64,000 nt of DNA, from positions 239,348,833 through 239,412,832 of the forward strand of contig CM054060.1 of assembly GCA_028641055.1 (NCBI GenBank), read 5' to 3'. The translations under genes were made by a program, and so were the position numbers. Below the pieces are notes generated by a model, which was not told the origin of the DNA, did no database searches, and saw only the letters and a program-made list of their open reading frames with translations. Position 1 is the first letter of the stretch; each line of letters begins with the position of its first letter. The stretch is from Alopecurus myosuroides (lineage: Eukaryota > Streptophyta > Magnoliopsida > Poales > Poaceae). Of the stretch, positions 22,113-33,358 are shown piece by piece.

Positions 22113-22990
22113 GGCAACAAGGAAGGGAGGGGAGAGAGGAGGGCGGACGAGAAACTTGGCTCGGTTTCGGTGGCGGCTCACGTCGTCTGAGGATGCGGGG
22201 AAACTGCGAGAGAGGTCTAGGGTTAGGGTTGGGATCCATCTCCAGCCTCTTATAGGACCTTGAGTGACAGTTGGAGATGGGCTGGGCCGCGAGCCCCCAC
22301 GGTCTGGGCCCAGCGCACAGGGTGCCAGCACATCCCCTTGGATTAGCTGCAAACACGCCCCTGGGCCACTAGGTGGTAGATGGGCTGGCCCAGGCCGTTC
22401 CCTCCGGCCCAGCGCGCGCACCCCTTCGCTATGGGGAAACCCTAGCTCCAGGCAGGCGCCCCGAGCCGCCGCCGGCGCCGTCGATCACGGGTCCGGTGAG
22501 ATCTGAACCAGCAGGGAGCCCACCAGCACGGACTCCGGCCGCCCAGCGAGCGCCGCCGCGGGCGAAGTTGAAGCGGGAGCGCGCGAACCACCCAGCGGGG
22601 GAAAATCCTCCGCCGCCTCTGAGCCAGGATCTCCACGGCGCGAATCCACCGCTGCGCGCGCTGCCCTCGGCCTCGAGAAGGGGAAGACGGGGAAGCAGGG
22701 GAGCGCGGCCAGGGCCGCTGTCAGGAAGGGCTCCAAGATCACCTCCCTAGGTGCCGCCCGCGGAGAAGATGGGGCGGAAGACCCGTCGGCGATGAGCGAG
22801 CGCCCGCACCCTCGCGTGGCCTCAACCAAACTCCAAACCTCTGATGCGGCTGAGGAGTTCCACGCCGCCGCCTTGCGCCCCTCGCGCCGGCGAGGACTAC
22901 GGGGAGAGCGGTGGCCGTGGGCGAGGCGCGCCGCACCGCCCGAGTCGCCGCTCGGGTCATCAGACGCGAACTGTTGCGTGAGACACATAT

Positions 22991-23300
22991 GTTCTTCATC
23001 CGGGTTTCTGGATTGCTTGTCTAAGACGAATTAAACACAATACGGAATATTCGAACATTACAAATCGATGAATCCTAGATACTTCCTCCCTTGTCTCTCC
23101 CATGATCTAGATTTGTATGTGTTCCTCCCAGTTCCCACCTGTTAGGGCATATGCCAATTTTTATTAGATTTCTAGTAGGTTTTCGGTGATGACTCAAGAT
23201 GGAGTGGCAGAATTGGTAGACTCTCCGTGAAATCTTATTTTATGCTCCCTTCTCGCATGCGGTGGTGGTGTGGTTTTCTTTTGGTAGTGGCAACATCTAT
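22991..23300. other. Non-coding DNA between LINE and MULE
   Basis: Moderate AT content. I see no gene here. 23292-23300 (AACATCTAT) is the left target duplication of the next element. Confidence 0.5.
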
Positions 23301-23999
23301 GGAAAACGCTGGGAACGTCCGGGGGAAGAAATGTCCCGTGCCTCCGCCTTCCCCTTGTGATGCGTGTCCAGATGGACCCCACCCACGACGCTCCTCTTTC
23401 CCTCCTTATCCCCTCGTGTCATCGTCTTTCTCCAGAGAGGAGGTGCGGGAGACCTCGGTCCCCTTTGGCACATCACATGGCGCTTCCCTCTCCATCTATG
23501 GCCGGCGCCGCCGCGTCCATATCCACCTCCGCCCTCATTCTTAGCTCCTCCGTGACCTCACACGCGGCTGTGTGGAGCTCCGCCGCCAGCCCTCGATCTC
23601 CGGCCACCGTCGCTGCCCACCTCGGCCGAAAGGCGGAATGGAGCCATCGCGCCGACCACCAGCTGCTTGACCTCACGCCGGTGACGTCGTGGCCCGTGCG
23701 CTTGAGGCCGGTGTTGAAGCCCTCGGCGACGACGTTCTACTCCTCGGTGCACGCGCTGCCCAGTTGGGCAGTTCCGTCGGGAGCTCGTCGTTGAGCCCGG
23801 CGACCACGTCGCGGAGGCCGACGTTGAATCCCTCAGCGGCGGCGTGCACCTCGGAGGCCGGCGTTGAAGCTCATGGGCAGGGATGCTACGAGCGGCGGCC
23901 GTCACTGCTACTAGCGGTACACGACGGTGCTGCCACCCATCGGTTGTGGTGCTTCCTGCACTTGGTGGACGTGCTATTGTAGGCGGCGGAGGAGGGCGG

Positions 24000-24815
24000 A
24001 GCTCAATGCAACATGCCTCGATGCTGCCAAAGGAGTGTTGTGGTGCTCCCTTGGGAGCATGGCGGTGCTCCCATAGAAGGGCGGCGGTGCTCCGATGGGA
24101 GATTGGCGAAGAAGGGCGGAAGTGCTCCCTTAGGGCGTGTTCAGTTGTTCACCAGCTTCCAACTTCCCAAACTCCAATTAAGAAGCTGTGTCGAACACCC
24201 TAGATCCGAGAAGCTAAATCTGTGGATTTGACGAGAAACTACGTACAAAAGGTGGAGCCAGCAATATGGTCCGCCGCGAATTCACGGAAGCTGGTTTTCC
24301 ATAGTATTTACGGGCGCCTGCCACCGCCAAGTGAAACGCCGAACCGTTTTTCTCCATCTATCGCTAGAATCCATCATCTCATGTCTATTTCTCTCGCTAG
24401 CCGCTCGCCCGCTCCCGACTCTCCATCGAAAAACGGTTCGATCTGCTAACTAGCCCACCACTCCCTCCCACCAGCTGGGCTTGCTCTGTTCTTTTAGGCC
24501 AAATCGGTATGATTTGGGCTTCCAGCCCAACTCCCAAAAGGAAGCTGCACCGAACGTTTTCAACTTCTTCCTGCCATTTTGAGGATCCTAGCGATGGAGT
24601 TGGAAGCTGGGATTCGAGGATTTTGAGAAGCCATGCCACTACCGAACACGCCCTTAGACCGGCAACGGTGCTCCCGTGGGCCGATGATGGTGCTTCGGAA
24701 GGCCGGCGGTGGTGCTCCCGTCGGTCGGTGACGGTGCTTCTGAAGGTTGTCGGCGGTGCTCCCGTCGGTCGGTGATGGTGCTTTCGAAAGCCGGAGGAGG
24801 TGCTCTCGTGGGATG
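24000..24815. repeat. Minisatellite of GGTGCTCCCGT-type units in the MULE, split by a MITE
   Basis: Units of roughly 20-45 bp containing 'ggtgctcccgtcggtcggtga' variants repeat at 24000-24132 and 24654-24815. The 521-bp MITE splits the array. The repeats make long overlapping open frames that are not genes. Confidence 0.65.
24133..24653. mobile_element. PIF/Harbinger-type MITE, 521 bp
   Basis: It is flanked by TTA on both sides (24130-24132 and 24654-24656). The ends are GGGCGTGTTCAGTTG and, inverted, GGGCGTGTTCGGTAG. The 3-bp TTA duplication points to PIF/Harbinger. Removing it restores a continuous repeat array in the host MULE. Confidence 0.75.
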
Positions 24816-25327
24816 GTGCAGGTGCGGCTGAAGTCCCGCAATGTTTCCGACGAAGTCAACTTTTTTGCTAAAATAGAAGAATATTTTTGCTATAATTGGT
24901 CTTCGATTTTGCTATAGTAGTAGAATGTTTTTGTTATAATGTCTCCGGCGATATCAAAAAGTTTGCTACAATAGCACAATATTTTTGCTGCAATTGTTGT
25001 TCGATTTGTCTATTGTAGTACAAAATATTTGCTAAGAGGTCTCCGGCGATGTCAAAAAGTTTGGTACAATAGCACAATTTTTTTTGCTGGAATTGTTGTT
25101 CGTTTTTTGCAAAGAGGTCTCCGGCGAGCCCAGCCTTTTTCCTGTTATGTTTTGTCCAAAGCAATTTTTTTGCTATACTGCAGCAAAATCGGAAAGTTAT
25201 GCGGCAAAAGCAAAAATTGTGCAGCAAAAGCGGGATTGGGGGCTTTTTGGGACACGTGTCAGGCTAGAGACAAGGAGGATGGGGATTTCTTCCCTCCGGA
25301 AGACGCTCAGCACTGTCCAACATCTAT

Positions 25328-25596
25328 TGCGGTACTGACCAATCGATTGGCAAGCTTAGGACATGCACTTTCTGTGGTAGTAAAATCTTGGCGAACGGAC
25401 CGTTCCCTGCACTTCCTATGGCGATTCTAGTGTTGGCAGCGACATGATTTTCAATTTTTAGCCTTTTTTATATGGTGTGAAGCGAAATCCTCTCCCGACT
25501 TTTTAGATCGATGACGATGGCTAAAATTAAGGCGAGTTTGGATAATTCTAAAGTAGCAGGGTTACCCTCGCTGAAGGATGGTGTGGTTTCTAATCA
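25328..25596. other. Non-coding DNA right of the MULE
   Basis: No feature is recognised. It rejoins 22991-23291 once the MULE is removed and probably belongs to the retroelement remnant that follows. Confidence 0.4.
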
Positions 25597-26544
25597 TCAA
25601 GCCACAACAAACATTCGTACTGATGTTGTTGATGGTGTGCGAAGGTGCTTCGTATGGCGATGGCAGGTTGGCCCTGGGGTGGCGGAGGTGCTCCGTATGC
25701 GAGTGCGCCGCCTCCTGGCGCAGTCGGGTACCCTTGGTGGGTGGCTCTCTGTTGGTTCTTGTTGTAGGCCTAATCGAGTACCTAGAATTTCGGCAGTTCT
25801 TAAGGAGGTGAGTCGACTTGAGCTTGCATGTCTCTTTGTCCCTATATGGGTACAGCGAGCAATACTATTCCGGCTTCTGCTACTTCTTCCACTCGCAATT
25901 ACCGCGGAATCCTTCTTCGTGGTTTTTAGTGAATTTGGTTGCAACGTACACCTTGCTCGTACAAACGATTCTTTCACTCTCTACGGTGTTCACTATTGCG
26001 GTTGTCGTCGTCCTCTTCTGCTGGCAAGAGGACTCGCTCGTTGCGTAGGGAATCTTCTCCGCCCGCCCACCTGTTGGCTACCGCCATTAACTCGCTGATT
26101 GTTCTTGGCCTACAGCGTCCCAGCTCTTCCTTGAACACGGTCCTTCGGACTCCTCGCTTGAAGGCTTCTACCGCCGACTCCTCGGATATGTCTTCCGCTA
26201 AGTTTTTCAGAGTAGTCGGTCGCTGGATGTACTCGCGCATCATTTCATCTCTCTTCTACATGCAGAATCGCAGTTCTTCAACGGAGGAGGGCTTCTTACA
26301 CATTGCTTAAAAAAAATTCAAAGTCGCGGGTAACATCCTCCCATGATCTGTAGCACCCGCGAGGTCGATTCTCGAGCCAAGTGCGCGCGCAGCCCGTAAG
26401 GTGCAGGTTTAGGCACTGCATGGTCGTTACTTTGTTGCCTCTTTGGCACTTGACCGCTGTCAGATAATCTGATAGCCAGGTTTTCGGCTTCTGGGAGCTG
26501 TCGTACTTGGGCACTTCTGCGGTGAGTTTGAACTTCTTGGCATA
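25597..26544 (-). pseudogene. Decayed gag fragment of a Tat-type Gypsy element
   Basis: Minus-strand frames 26514-26296 and 26243-25974 encode WLSDYLTAVKCQRGNK, LNLHLTGCARTWLENRPRG and, in a second frame, REYIQRPTTLKN...EELGRCRPRTISELM. These align along their length with the retrotransposon gag domain encoded at about 60020-60480 on the plus strand. A frameshift lies near 26290, and the N-terminal side is cut at 26544 by an LTR element. It is a remnant of a related but distinct element. Confidence 0.8.
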
Positions 26545-28143
26545 TGATACGTCTCAAACGTATCTATAATTTTTGATCATCCATGGTGTTATTATATTAA
26601 TTGTCACATGTTTTGTTTACACTTCATAGCATTTTTATGCATTTTCTGGGACTAACCTATAGCATTTTTATGCATTTTCTGGGACTAACCTATTAATAAG
26701 ATGACACAGTGTCAGTTCCGGTTTGTTGCTGTTTTTCTCTTTCATAGAAGCTATTCGCAAAATATTCTCTGAATTTTACGAAATTGGCGTACGCAAATAT
26801 TACAACAGAAGACTCCAAAAGACCGAAGGGGAGGCGCAGCCGACCCAGGAGGCGGCCACGCCACACCAGGGCGTGGCCCACCCCTGGCCGACGCCCTCCT
26901 GTGGCGTGGCCCCTCGGGTGGCCACCGACGCCGCCCTTTCACCTAATTATTCCGTCTGCCCAGAAAAACCTAAATACCCGATCGAGAAACCACGGAAAGT
27001 CCATACGCCATCGTCGTCGTCAATCCTAGTTCGGGAGGGTTCTGAAACTCTTCTTGGCATCCTGCCGGAGAGGGGAATCATGACCGGAGGGCTCTACACC
27101 GCCATGTCTTCCTCCGGAGTGATGCGTTAGTAGTTCATATTTGGACTACGGGTCCATAGCAGTAGCTAGATGGTAGTTTATCCACTTTGTGCTATCATGT
27201 TTAGATCTTGTGAGCAATCCTACATGATCAAGATCATCGTTATGAAATGCTACATGTTGTGTTTGCTGGGATCCGATGAATATTGATACTATGAGCAAGT
27301 TGTTTATTTATCCATATGCCTATGTTGTTTATATCTTGCGTGCTCTCCGTTTCTAGTAGATGTTTTGGTCAAGTAGATGTTTGTGACTCCAAGAGGGAGT
27401 ATTTATGCTCGATAGTGGATTCATGCCTCCAGAAATCAGCGTTCGAGTGACTGCAATGTGCACGGTTGTGGATGTGCTGTTCCACTAGGGATAAAATAAT
27501 TATGCTTAGTATACGTGTTTTTGCATTATTGACATTACACACAATACTTCATGCAATAATCTGTTGTTTGGAACTTAATACTGAAAGTGATGTTAATGCT
27601 GACCCGAAGGTGGATTATTTACGCATAGTTGCGTTGGATAGCAAGTCTATGTACTTTGTTGTAATTCCATGTTAAATCTCATAGTGAAAATCTTGTCATA
27701 TATTGCATTATCATGACCTCATTATTTGTCAATTGCCTAACTTTAATTTGTTTACCCAATATGCTAGATATATTTATTGAGACACACCACTAGTGAACGG
27801 TGGACCCCGGTCCATTTTCCGCATACTGTTAAACCACCTACTGCAATCATATTTTTCTCTATTGTTTCCTGCAATCATCACTGTTTTGTGCACCATCTGT
27901 TTAATCCCATTGGTTTTGGCAAGACCGGAGAGATTGACAACATCTTTGTTTCCTTCGGGCAAAGTAGTGTCTTTGTTTGTGTGCAAGTTCTACGTCAGTT
28001 GTGTCGGTGACAATGTTCTGAAGAACATCCGTGTCCTCTTGAATTCGATAACCTTGGTTAATTTCAAGGGAAAGTTTGCCGATGTTCTACATCAAACTCT
28101 GTGTTTGGAGTAACCTAACAAACAACACGCCCCCAAGGCATCA
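26545..28143 (+). mobile_element. LTR of an Athila-type Gypsy element (Sabrina/WHAM-like), 1599 bp
   Basis: It starts TGATACGTCTCAAACGTATC, a very common start of Athila-lineage LTRs in Triticeae, and ends GGCATCA at 28143. A primer site follows. It interrupts the gag remnant on its left. Within it, 26630-26695 holds a 34-bp tandem repeat ('tagcatttttatgcattttc' twice). Confidence 0.78.
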
Positions 28144-28150
28144 AGATTTC

Positions 28151-28168
28151 TAACGCCGTCGCCGGGGA
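28151..28168 (+). other. Primer binding site, Athila type
   Basis: TAACGCCGTCGCCGGGGA is a decayed form of TGGCGCCGTTGCCGGGGA, the site used by Athila elements. It lies seven bases after the LTR end. Confidence 0.65.
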
Positions 28169-28332
28169 TACTGGAATCTCCAGATAGGGGAGTCTCACGC
28201 TTCCAAGCACTTTATTGTGTTTTTGTCTTGCTTGTTTATATTTATTTTACTTTGTTTGCTCTAAAATCCAAAAACAAAAAAATAGATTCCTGCATTTAGT
28301 TTATTTTCAGTTTTGCTTCCTGTTTTGTAATC

Positions 28333-28915
28333 ATGTTACTGCCTAAATTCACTACCAAACAAATGAAGGTAGGAACTGGATATATTATTGGGAAAAATAA
28401 TATTGGACAATTACTTAATTATGTAAGGAGACATGATGATTTTGAAGATAGATCTTTGGTGGAGCTAGCCCACAATTATGAAATTGCTATAGCTTCTTTG
28501 GTGCGCATGCTAGAAGCTAGGTTTGTTAACCTTCACCTTGTTATGCAACAAATGTTTCTTAAACTCCATGATATGGAGGATGGTGAAAAGAAAAAAAAAC
28601 TGTGCTAGAAACTTTGTTTAAGGAATTTGATGATGTGGCTAAGGAGGCTAGAATTTTTTTTGCTAAATACAAAATGTTCTCTTACTATGTTGATATTAAA
28701 AAAAAACTATTGAATCTGTGGAAAAGGATAGAGCAAGTTATTCTAAAATAAAATGTATTGAAAAAGAACTAGAGGTGCTTATTCCTTTTAAACTTATAGC
28801 TATGCATGAAGCTTTAGAGAACAATTTTGGGTCGATTGTATCTGAAAATCATTTTGATGGAAGTAGTGAACCTAAAAAAAGTGGAAAAAAAAGATTCACA
28901 AACTTACATAAATAG
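28333..28915 (+). pseudogene. Internal ORF remnant of the Athila-type element
   Basis: The frame from ATG 28333 (MLLPKFTTKQMKVGTGY) runs 91 residues. The helical, Glu/Lys-rich protein then continues after frameshifts at about 28600 and 28700 to ...KKSGKKRFTNLHK at 28915. It is a leader ORF of the element with predicted coiled-coil character. No enzyme domain is seen. Confidence 0.5.
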
Positions 28916-30351
28916 CATACTTTGCAACATTAAAAAAACTTCTGATTTTTCTTTGGGAAATTCTGAAGTTGATAATACTTGATTTTCTACTTGTGCCTAG
29001 CTACAATGCGTTAAAGAGAGGCGCTTATGGGAGGCAACCCATCATTTTTTATTTTCTATTATTTTTCTTTTGTTGAGTCAAGATGATTGTTGCTTCTGTA
29101 ACAAAATCTTTATTTCTTTTATTTACTGTTTTTTCTGCCAAGAAAAGTCTCTAATGACTAGAAGGTACTTTTATTGGGACTACTGCGCAGGAACAGATTT
29201 CTGGTATTCACTAGAAAAATTTCACACGCTCATCAGAAAGTGATTGATCTGAAATATTTTGTGTGTATTCCTCATATCTGTAGCTATCTTTTGTTGCACA
29301 AAAAAAATTCGATCTGGGAAACGTAATTGCCCCAAAAAATCATCTTTACGGACTGTCCTGGTTTTGACATATTTTGTCCTTATTTTGCATTCTCTCTTTT
29401 ACGAGTTTTGAGTGGATTCTTTTAGGGTGAAAGAGCTTCACTTAATGCTAGTAACACTAGCTAATGTTTGAAAGTAATTTCTTATGATTTTTTTGTCCAA
29501 AAGGAACCAAGTGAGCTTATTTGTTTTTTATGCACTAACCCCGCTAATGAGAAAAACATTGAAGTTTTGATGTGATGTAAGTTTTCAAGTGTTAAGCGAG
29601 AATGATGATAATGAAAGATCAAGAAGAGTGAAAAGCTTAAACTTGAGGAAGCTTCTCTAAAAATCCCCAATATATTCAAGAAGACTCAAGCGTCTAATCT
29701 TGGGGATGCCCAAGGCATCCCCTTCTTCATCGGCAAATTATAAGGTCATCTATATTGACACTATATTTTTATTCGGTCACATCTTGTGTACTTTTCTTGG
29801 AGCGTCAGTGTGTTTTAATTTTCAGTTTGTTTACCAAATAAGTAATGTTTAAACTTATGTATCATGTAAGTAATGGTTATTAGTGAATAACTACCGTAAA
29901 ACTTGTTTATATTTGGTTTGTATCATTGGTAGTTCTAAAGTCTATATAGTTTCTAGTAAAAAGTTTTGATTAATGAAGATAATGTGGAGTCTTGTAATTT
30001 TTCAACCATGTTTTTATATAAGTTCTTGTTGTATCGGTTGATAGTTGTGTTTGCTTGAAAACCTTGCTAGCCTAAATTCTGTACTAAGCGGGAATGTTGC
30101 TTGTGCATCCAAAACCCTTGAGCCAAATTCATGCCATATGTGTCTACCATAACTACCTATTATGTGGTATTTCTCCGCAACTCCAAGTAAAGTTTTCATG
30201 TGCTACTTTAAAATATTCAAAAACCGTATACTCCCTTTTTGTGTCACTGTTTACCAGCTCATGAGGACGCGGGTAGATGGTATTTATTTCGCTTGTTGAT
30301 TAGACTTTACACATCTATATCAGTGGCATCTACATCCGATTATCCAATTCG
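28916..30351 (+). other. Non-coding internal DNA of the Athila-type element
   Basis: The segment carries phrases common to the non-coding internal part of such elements ('gggaggcaaccca' near 29030, 'ggggatgcccaaggcatccc' near 29703, 'ctacctattatgtggtattt' near 30152). The same phrases recur near 58100 in the other Athila-type element. No gag-pol domain remains, so most of the element is deleted. Confidence 0.5.
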
Positions 30352-31268
30352 CTAGAAGAGCTGGCAACGGGTGCCCAACCTCAAAGAGAAAGGAAACAAT
30401 TTCAGTTTAATAATATCTCCATCTACATATTTATATTTTTGCATCTCACACAATTCAACAAAATTATTAAGATGGGCAGAAGCATCATCAGTACTAAAAC
30501 CACAAAATTGTTCTCTCATAACAAGACTTAAAAGGGCAGGCTTTATCAGTACTAAGATGGGTAGCAGCATCAGCAATAGGAGCTGGTGGAGAAATAGGTG
30601 TGCTAATGAAATCATTGTTGTTTGTGCTAGTGAAGTCACACAACTTAGTGTTCTCAGGAGTACTCATTTTAGCAAGATTAAAAACACGATAAAAACAATA
30701 ACTAGAATAAGAACTAAGTATTTTGTGTTTTTGATAAGGAAAAGCAAACAAGAAAAATAAAATAAACTAAGAAAAACTAAAACATAGTAAAGAGTATGGA
30801 AGTGAGAGACTCGCCTTGCAGAAATCCTCTTCCTCCCCGGCAACGGCACCAGAAATTGGCTTGATGCGCGTGTAACACAGGTTCATTGGGAGACCCCAAG
30901 AGGAAGGTATGAAGATAACAGTAGCAAGTTTCCCTTAGAAAGAAACCAAGGTTGAATCGACCAGTAGGAGAAAGAAATCACTTTCGAAGGTTGATGCAGT
31001 TGAGGTGGCAGGGCTCACTACCGGTTCAGAAGCAACGTGGAACCTACACAACACAATACTATCACTTTGCCCCAACGAAGTAGTGAGGTTGCAATCTCAC
31101 CGGTTTTGCTGAACACAAAGAGGTTAAACGTACGGTGTGGAAAATAATATTTGTTTGCAGTAGATGAAACAGAACATTGATGGAAGTAGTAAAACAATAG
31201 CAACAGTATGAAAACAGAGATTGCAGTGGTTGTAATGAAGAAAATGGACTGGGGTCCATAGTTCACTA
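30352..31268 (-). mobile_element. Inverted Athila-type fragment: LTR end, primer site and gag piece
   Basis: On the minus strand: the 3' part of an LTR (31268-30862, ending GCGCATCA), a primer site TGGTGCCGTTGCCGGGGA (30851-30834), then a gag frame (30639-30352) with FSTDDASAHLNNFVELCEMQ and DIIKLKLFPFSLR. It is in opposite orientation to the element on its left and clearly diverged from it. Both ends are cut. Confidence 0.75.
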
Positions 31269-32235
31269 GAGGGGGGACTCGGAGAGTATCCCTACGTCAC
31301 CGACAGCGCACCAATTTTGGGGGGTAGACGCATGAGCCCCTGTGGTTACATGGAAGGCGCATTTCACTCCCTAGAACTTTCCATGTTTGAATTTTGGAAA
31401 TAAAAGGATATGTCAAAATTCAAGGGAAGGAAAAAAGGAAAGAGGATAAGTGGAAGGAAAGGACTCGCAATTAAGGGAGTCCAGTCCGAATTGTACAAGG
31501 GAGGTGTCTACCTTGCCTTGGCCGCACCAATTGGGGGAGTCTTACCCCTCCCCCTCCCCAAGGCACCTCCCCTCCTCCTCCCACTATATATACCCACCAC
31601 CCCCATGGGGAAATCACACCAATTGGCCTCGTTCCTATTCTCTTTCTCTCTCTTTGTCATTGATTCAGAAACAGTTCTAATTGGGTTTTTGGGGTGTCAA
31701 CTTATATTTGATCTAGATCTAATATCTCTATCTTATGTGTTGAGATCTTGACCTTTGTATACACTTGTAGTGCCTAGCTATGGATAGCAAAGCTCTGAAG
31801 AACCTGATCCAATGTATGTGTGCGAGATCTCAGATGGGTAACACTTGAGACCCTCACTCTGTTGGATATATGAGCTGGATATGGGATTTGGCAACATTCT
31901 CACTCACAAGCTTGTGCTTGAGAATCTTCCACGGGCTTCAGTGACATCATCATCAACATCTCTTCCGCTTTAACGGTGTTGATAACGAACCTCTGCTAGA
32001 TCAATGGATCATTATTCACTTGTATCTTCATAGATAGATCTTGGAGGTATCATAAGACGGATTAAAAAATCCTGCACTCAACTCATAATTATCCCCACGA
32101 TACCACTGCACCTCGATCCTCTACCCCGAGAAACCTCATCTCCGCAAGGCCTCTCTCTCGGAGAGTGGTCTGTCAAGGGATCGGGGCTCTCAAGAGGTTC
32201 GAACACTGGGGGGGTAACCACACTCACTACACCTC
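31269..32235 (+). mobile_element. Unassigned LTR-like fragment
   Basis: This looks like plus-oriented LTR DNA: a C-rich stretch, a TATA box (CTATATATA near 31584) and a T-rich leader. No coding frame is credible. Neither terminus nor a target duplication is visible, so the family is unknown. Confidence 0.35.
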
Positions 32236-33032
32236 TCATGATGCCTCGTGAGGAAAGCTTGGGACCAACAACAATGGAGACACAGGGAGTTTACCCAGGT
32301 TCAGACCACCTTGCAGTGTAAAACCCTACTCCTTCTTGTATGATGGATTGCACTGCAATGGATACAGTACAAGGGGAGAGTTTGTGCTCTGTTCAGACTA
32401 GGGAGGCTCTAGGTGAATTGAGTCGTGCATCCTATGGGAGCCGAGGAGCTCCTTATATATCGGAGTTTGGGACTCGTTCCCGCTCATACATCACGGGAAA
32501 GGGTTTCCACAACGTGCCAAGGAGGGGATAGATAGGACTCTACGACCCCTACTAGTCTTGGTCGTCGAGGACAGCGCCACCGTCCATGGCAGAGCGGTAG
32601 GGGCTCTCGGTGACGTTTCCTCCGTCTTATAGCGCCATCCTGGTGAGGTAGTTATGGGGCGACGCTTTGTCGTGGGAAGATGTCGCTCACGCTCTATACA
32701 TGAGAACGGCAACCGGCGCCAAAGATGCCCTGCAGCGCTGTCGCGCCTTCGTTAGCGTGCAGAGCGGAGGATGTCAGCCGCACATGGCATGTTTCCTCCC
32801 GAGGGGAAACTCCTCAAGAGAGGAACGGAGAGCTCGAGGTAGAGCTCATGTCCAAGGGAATACAAATGTGACCCTCTAGAAGGGCCAGCCTCCTACTGGC
32901 CGAGTCCTGAAAGAGGCAAATCCTCACGGATAGACTTCGCCTCATGAGACGTCCTCGATGGGGGCCCTTAGTGGCCACTAGGCGGGGCCGCAGCAGACGA
33001 GCCAGGATACCCTGGTATCCACTAGGCCGTCA
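32236..33032 (-). mobile_element. 3' LTR of a second, minus-oriented Tat-type Gypsy element (about 797 bp)
   Basis: On the minus strand a decayed polypurine tract (CCGGAGGCTAC) precedes TGACGGCCTAG at 33032. The LTR holds a TATA box (TATATAAGG, 32460-32452) and the phrase 'cctgggtaaactccctgtg', and plausibly ends GAGGCATCA at about 32236. The start is better supported than the end. Confidence 0.55.
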
Positions 33033-33358
33033 GTAGCCTCCGGACACACGACAGACACATGTCTGGAGGAGGCGAGGCATTGTAGGGCCAACTGGGACCG
33101 GGACCGTCATGGGCACATTGCGCAATGGTTTGCGTGCGGCGTCCCATGAATCCACGGACGTGGGCGGCAATGGCTCCCTGCACCGTAGCTAGACCATCAT
33201 AGGGAACATAGGATACCGGGCCTAGCTTATTCTTCTCCACTCTTTTCTGCCGCCTCCCAACTTCCCCTTTCCATTTCGTCTTCCACGCTGGCAGAGGCAC
33301 TGCACTCTCCGACTCGAGTGATCCCGTTATTTCATTCTCGTCTCCGGGCACGGACACC
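33033..33358 (+). other. Spacer between LTR and antisense ORF
   Basis: It corresponds to the promoter side of the antisense gene in the element at 1302-1834. I see no clear TATA box here. Confidence 0.4.

Larger units (their letters stand above)
15903..22990 (-). mobile_element. LINE (RIX type), nearly full length, inactive
   Basis: On the minus strand the order is a GC-rich 5' region (about 22990-22113), ORF1, ORF2, and a 3' UTR ending GGCGAAAGGCCTTTTATC followed by a short A-rich tail at about 15903, a 3' end typical of Triticeae LINEs. The 3' end is well placed. The 5' end is estimated from the drop in GC near 22985. No secure target duplication was found; TGCTTG occurs at both borders but is too short to trust. 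Damage: multiple frameshifts and a stop in ORF1, and one frameshift and one stop in ORF2. Confidence 0.85.
23301..25318. mobile_element. Second Mutator-like element of the same family (2018 bp)
   Basis: It is flanked by a perfect 9-bp duplication AACATCTAT (23292-23300 and 25319-25327). The left end reads GGAAAACGCTGGGAACGTCC; the right end, inverted, reads GGACAGTGCTGAGCGTCTTC; both run into CCGG(G/A)GGGAAGAAAT. The ends and the subterminal 'TTTTTGCTACAATAGCA'/'TCTCCGGCGA' repeats (24850-25240) match the element at 7436-8782. The interior 23340-23900 is GC rich with an open frame from 23477 (MALPSPSMAGAAAS...), perhaps a captured gene start with a transit-peptide-like composition, but no domain is recognised. 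There is no transposase. Confidence 0.78.

Noticed and set aside
20132..22750. Many plus-strand ORFs of 100-280 aa opposite the LINE
   Set aside because: GC-rich antisense of LINE ORF1 and 5' UTR; no domains, and the minus strand carries the zinc knuckles and DUF4283 pattern.
22985..23010. TGCTTG near 23000 as the LINE target duplication partner of 15897-15902
   Set aside because: Six matching bases with mismatched flanks are too few, and the LINE 5' end is not fixed.
23205..23230. GGCAGAATTGGTAGAC resembles the D-arm of tRNA-Leu
   Set aside because: The rest of the cloverleaf is missing and the flanks do not pair.
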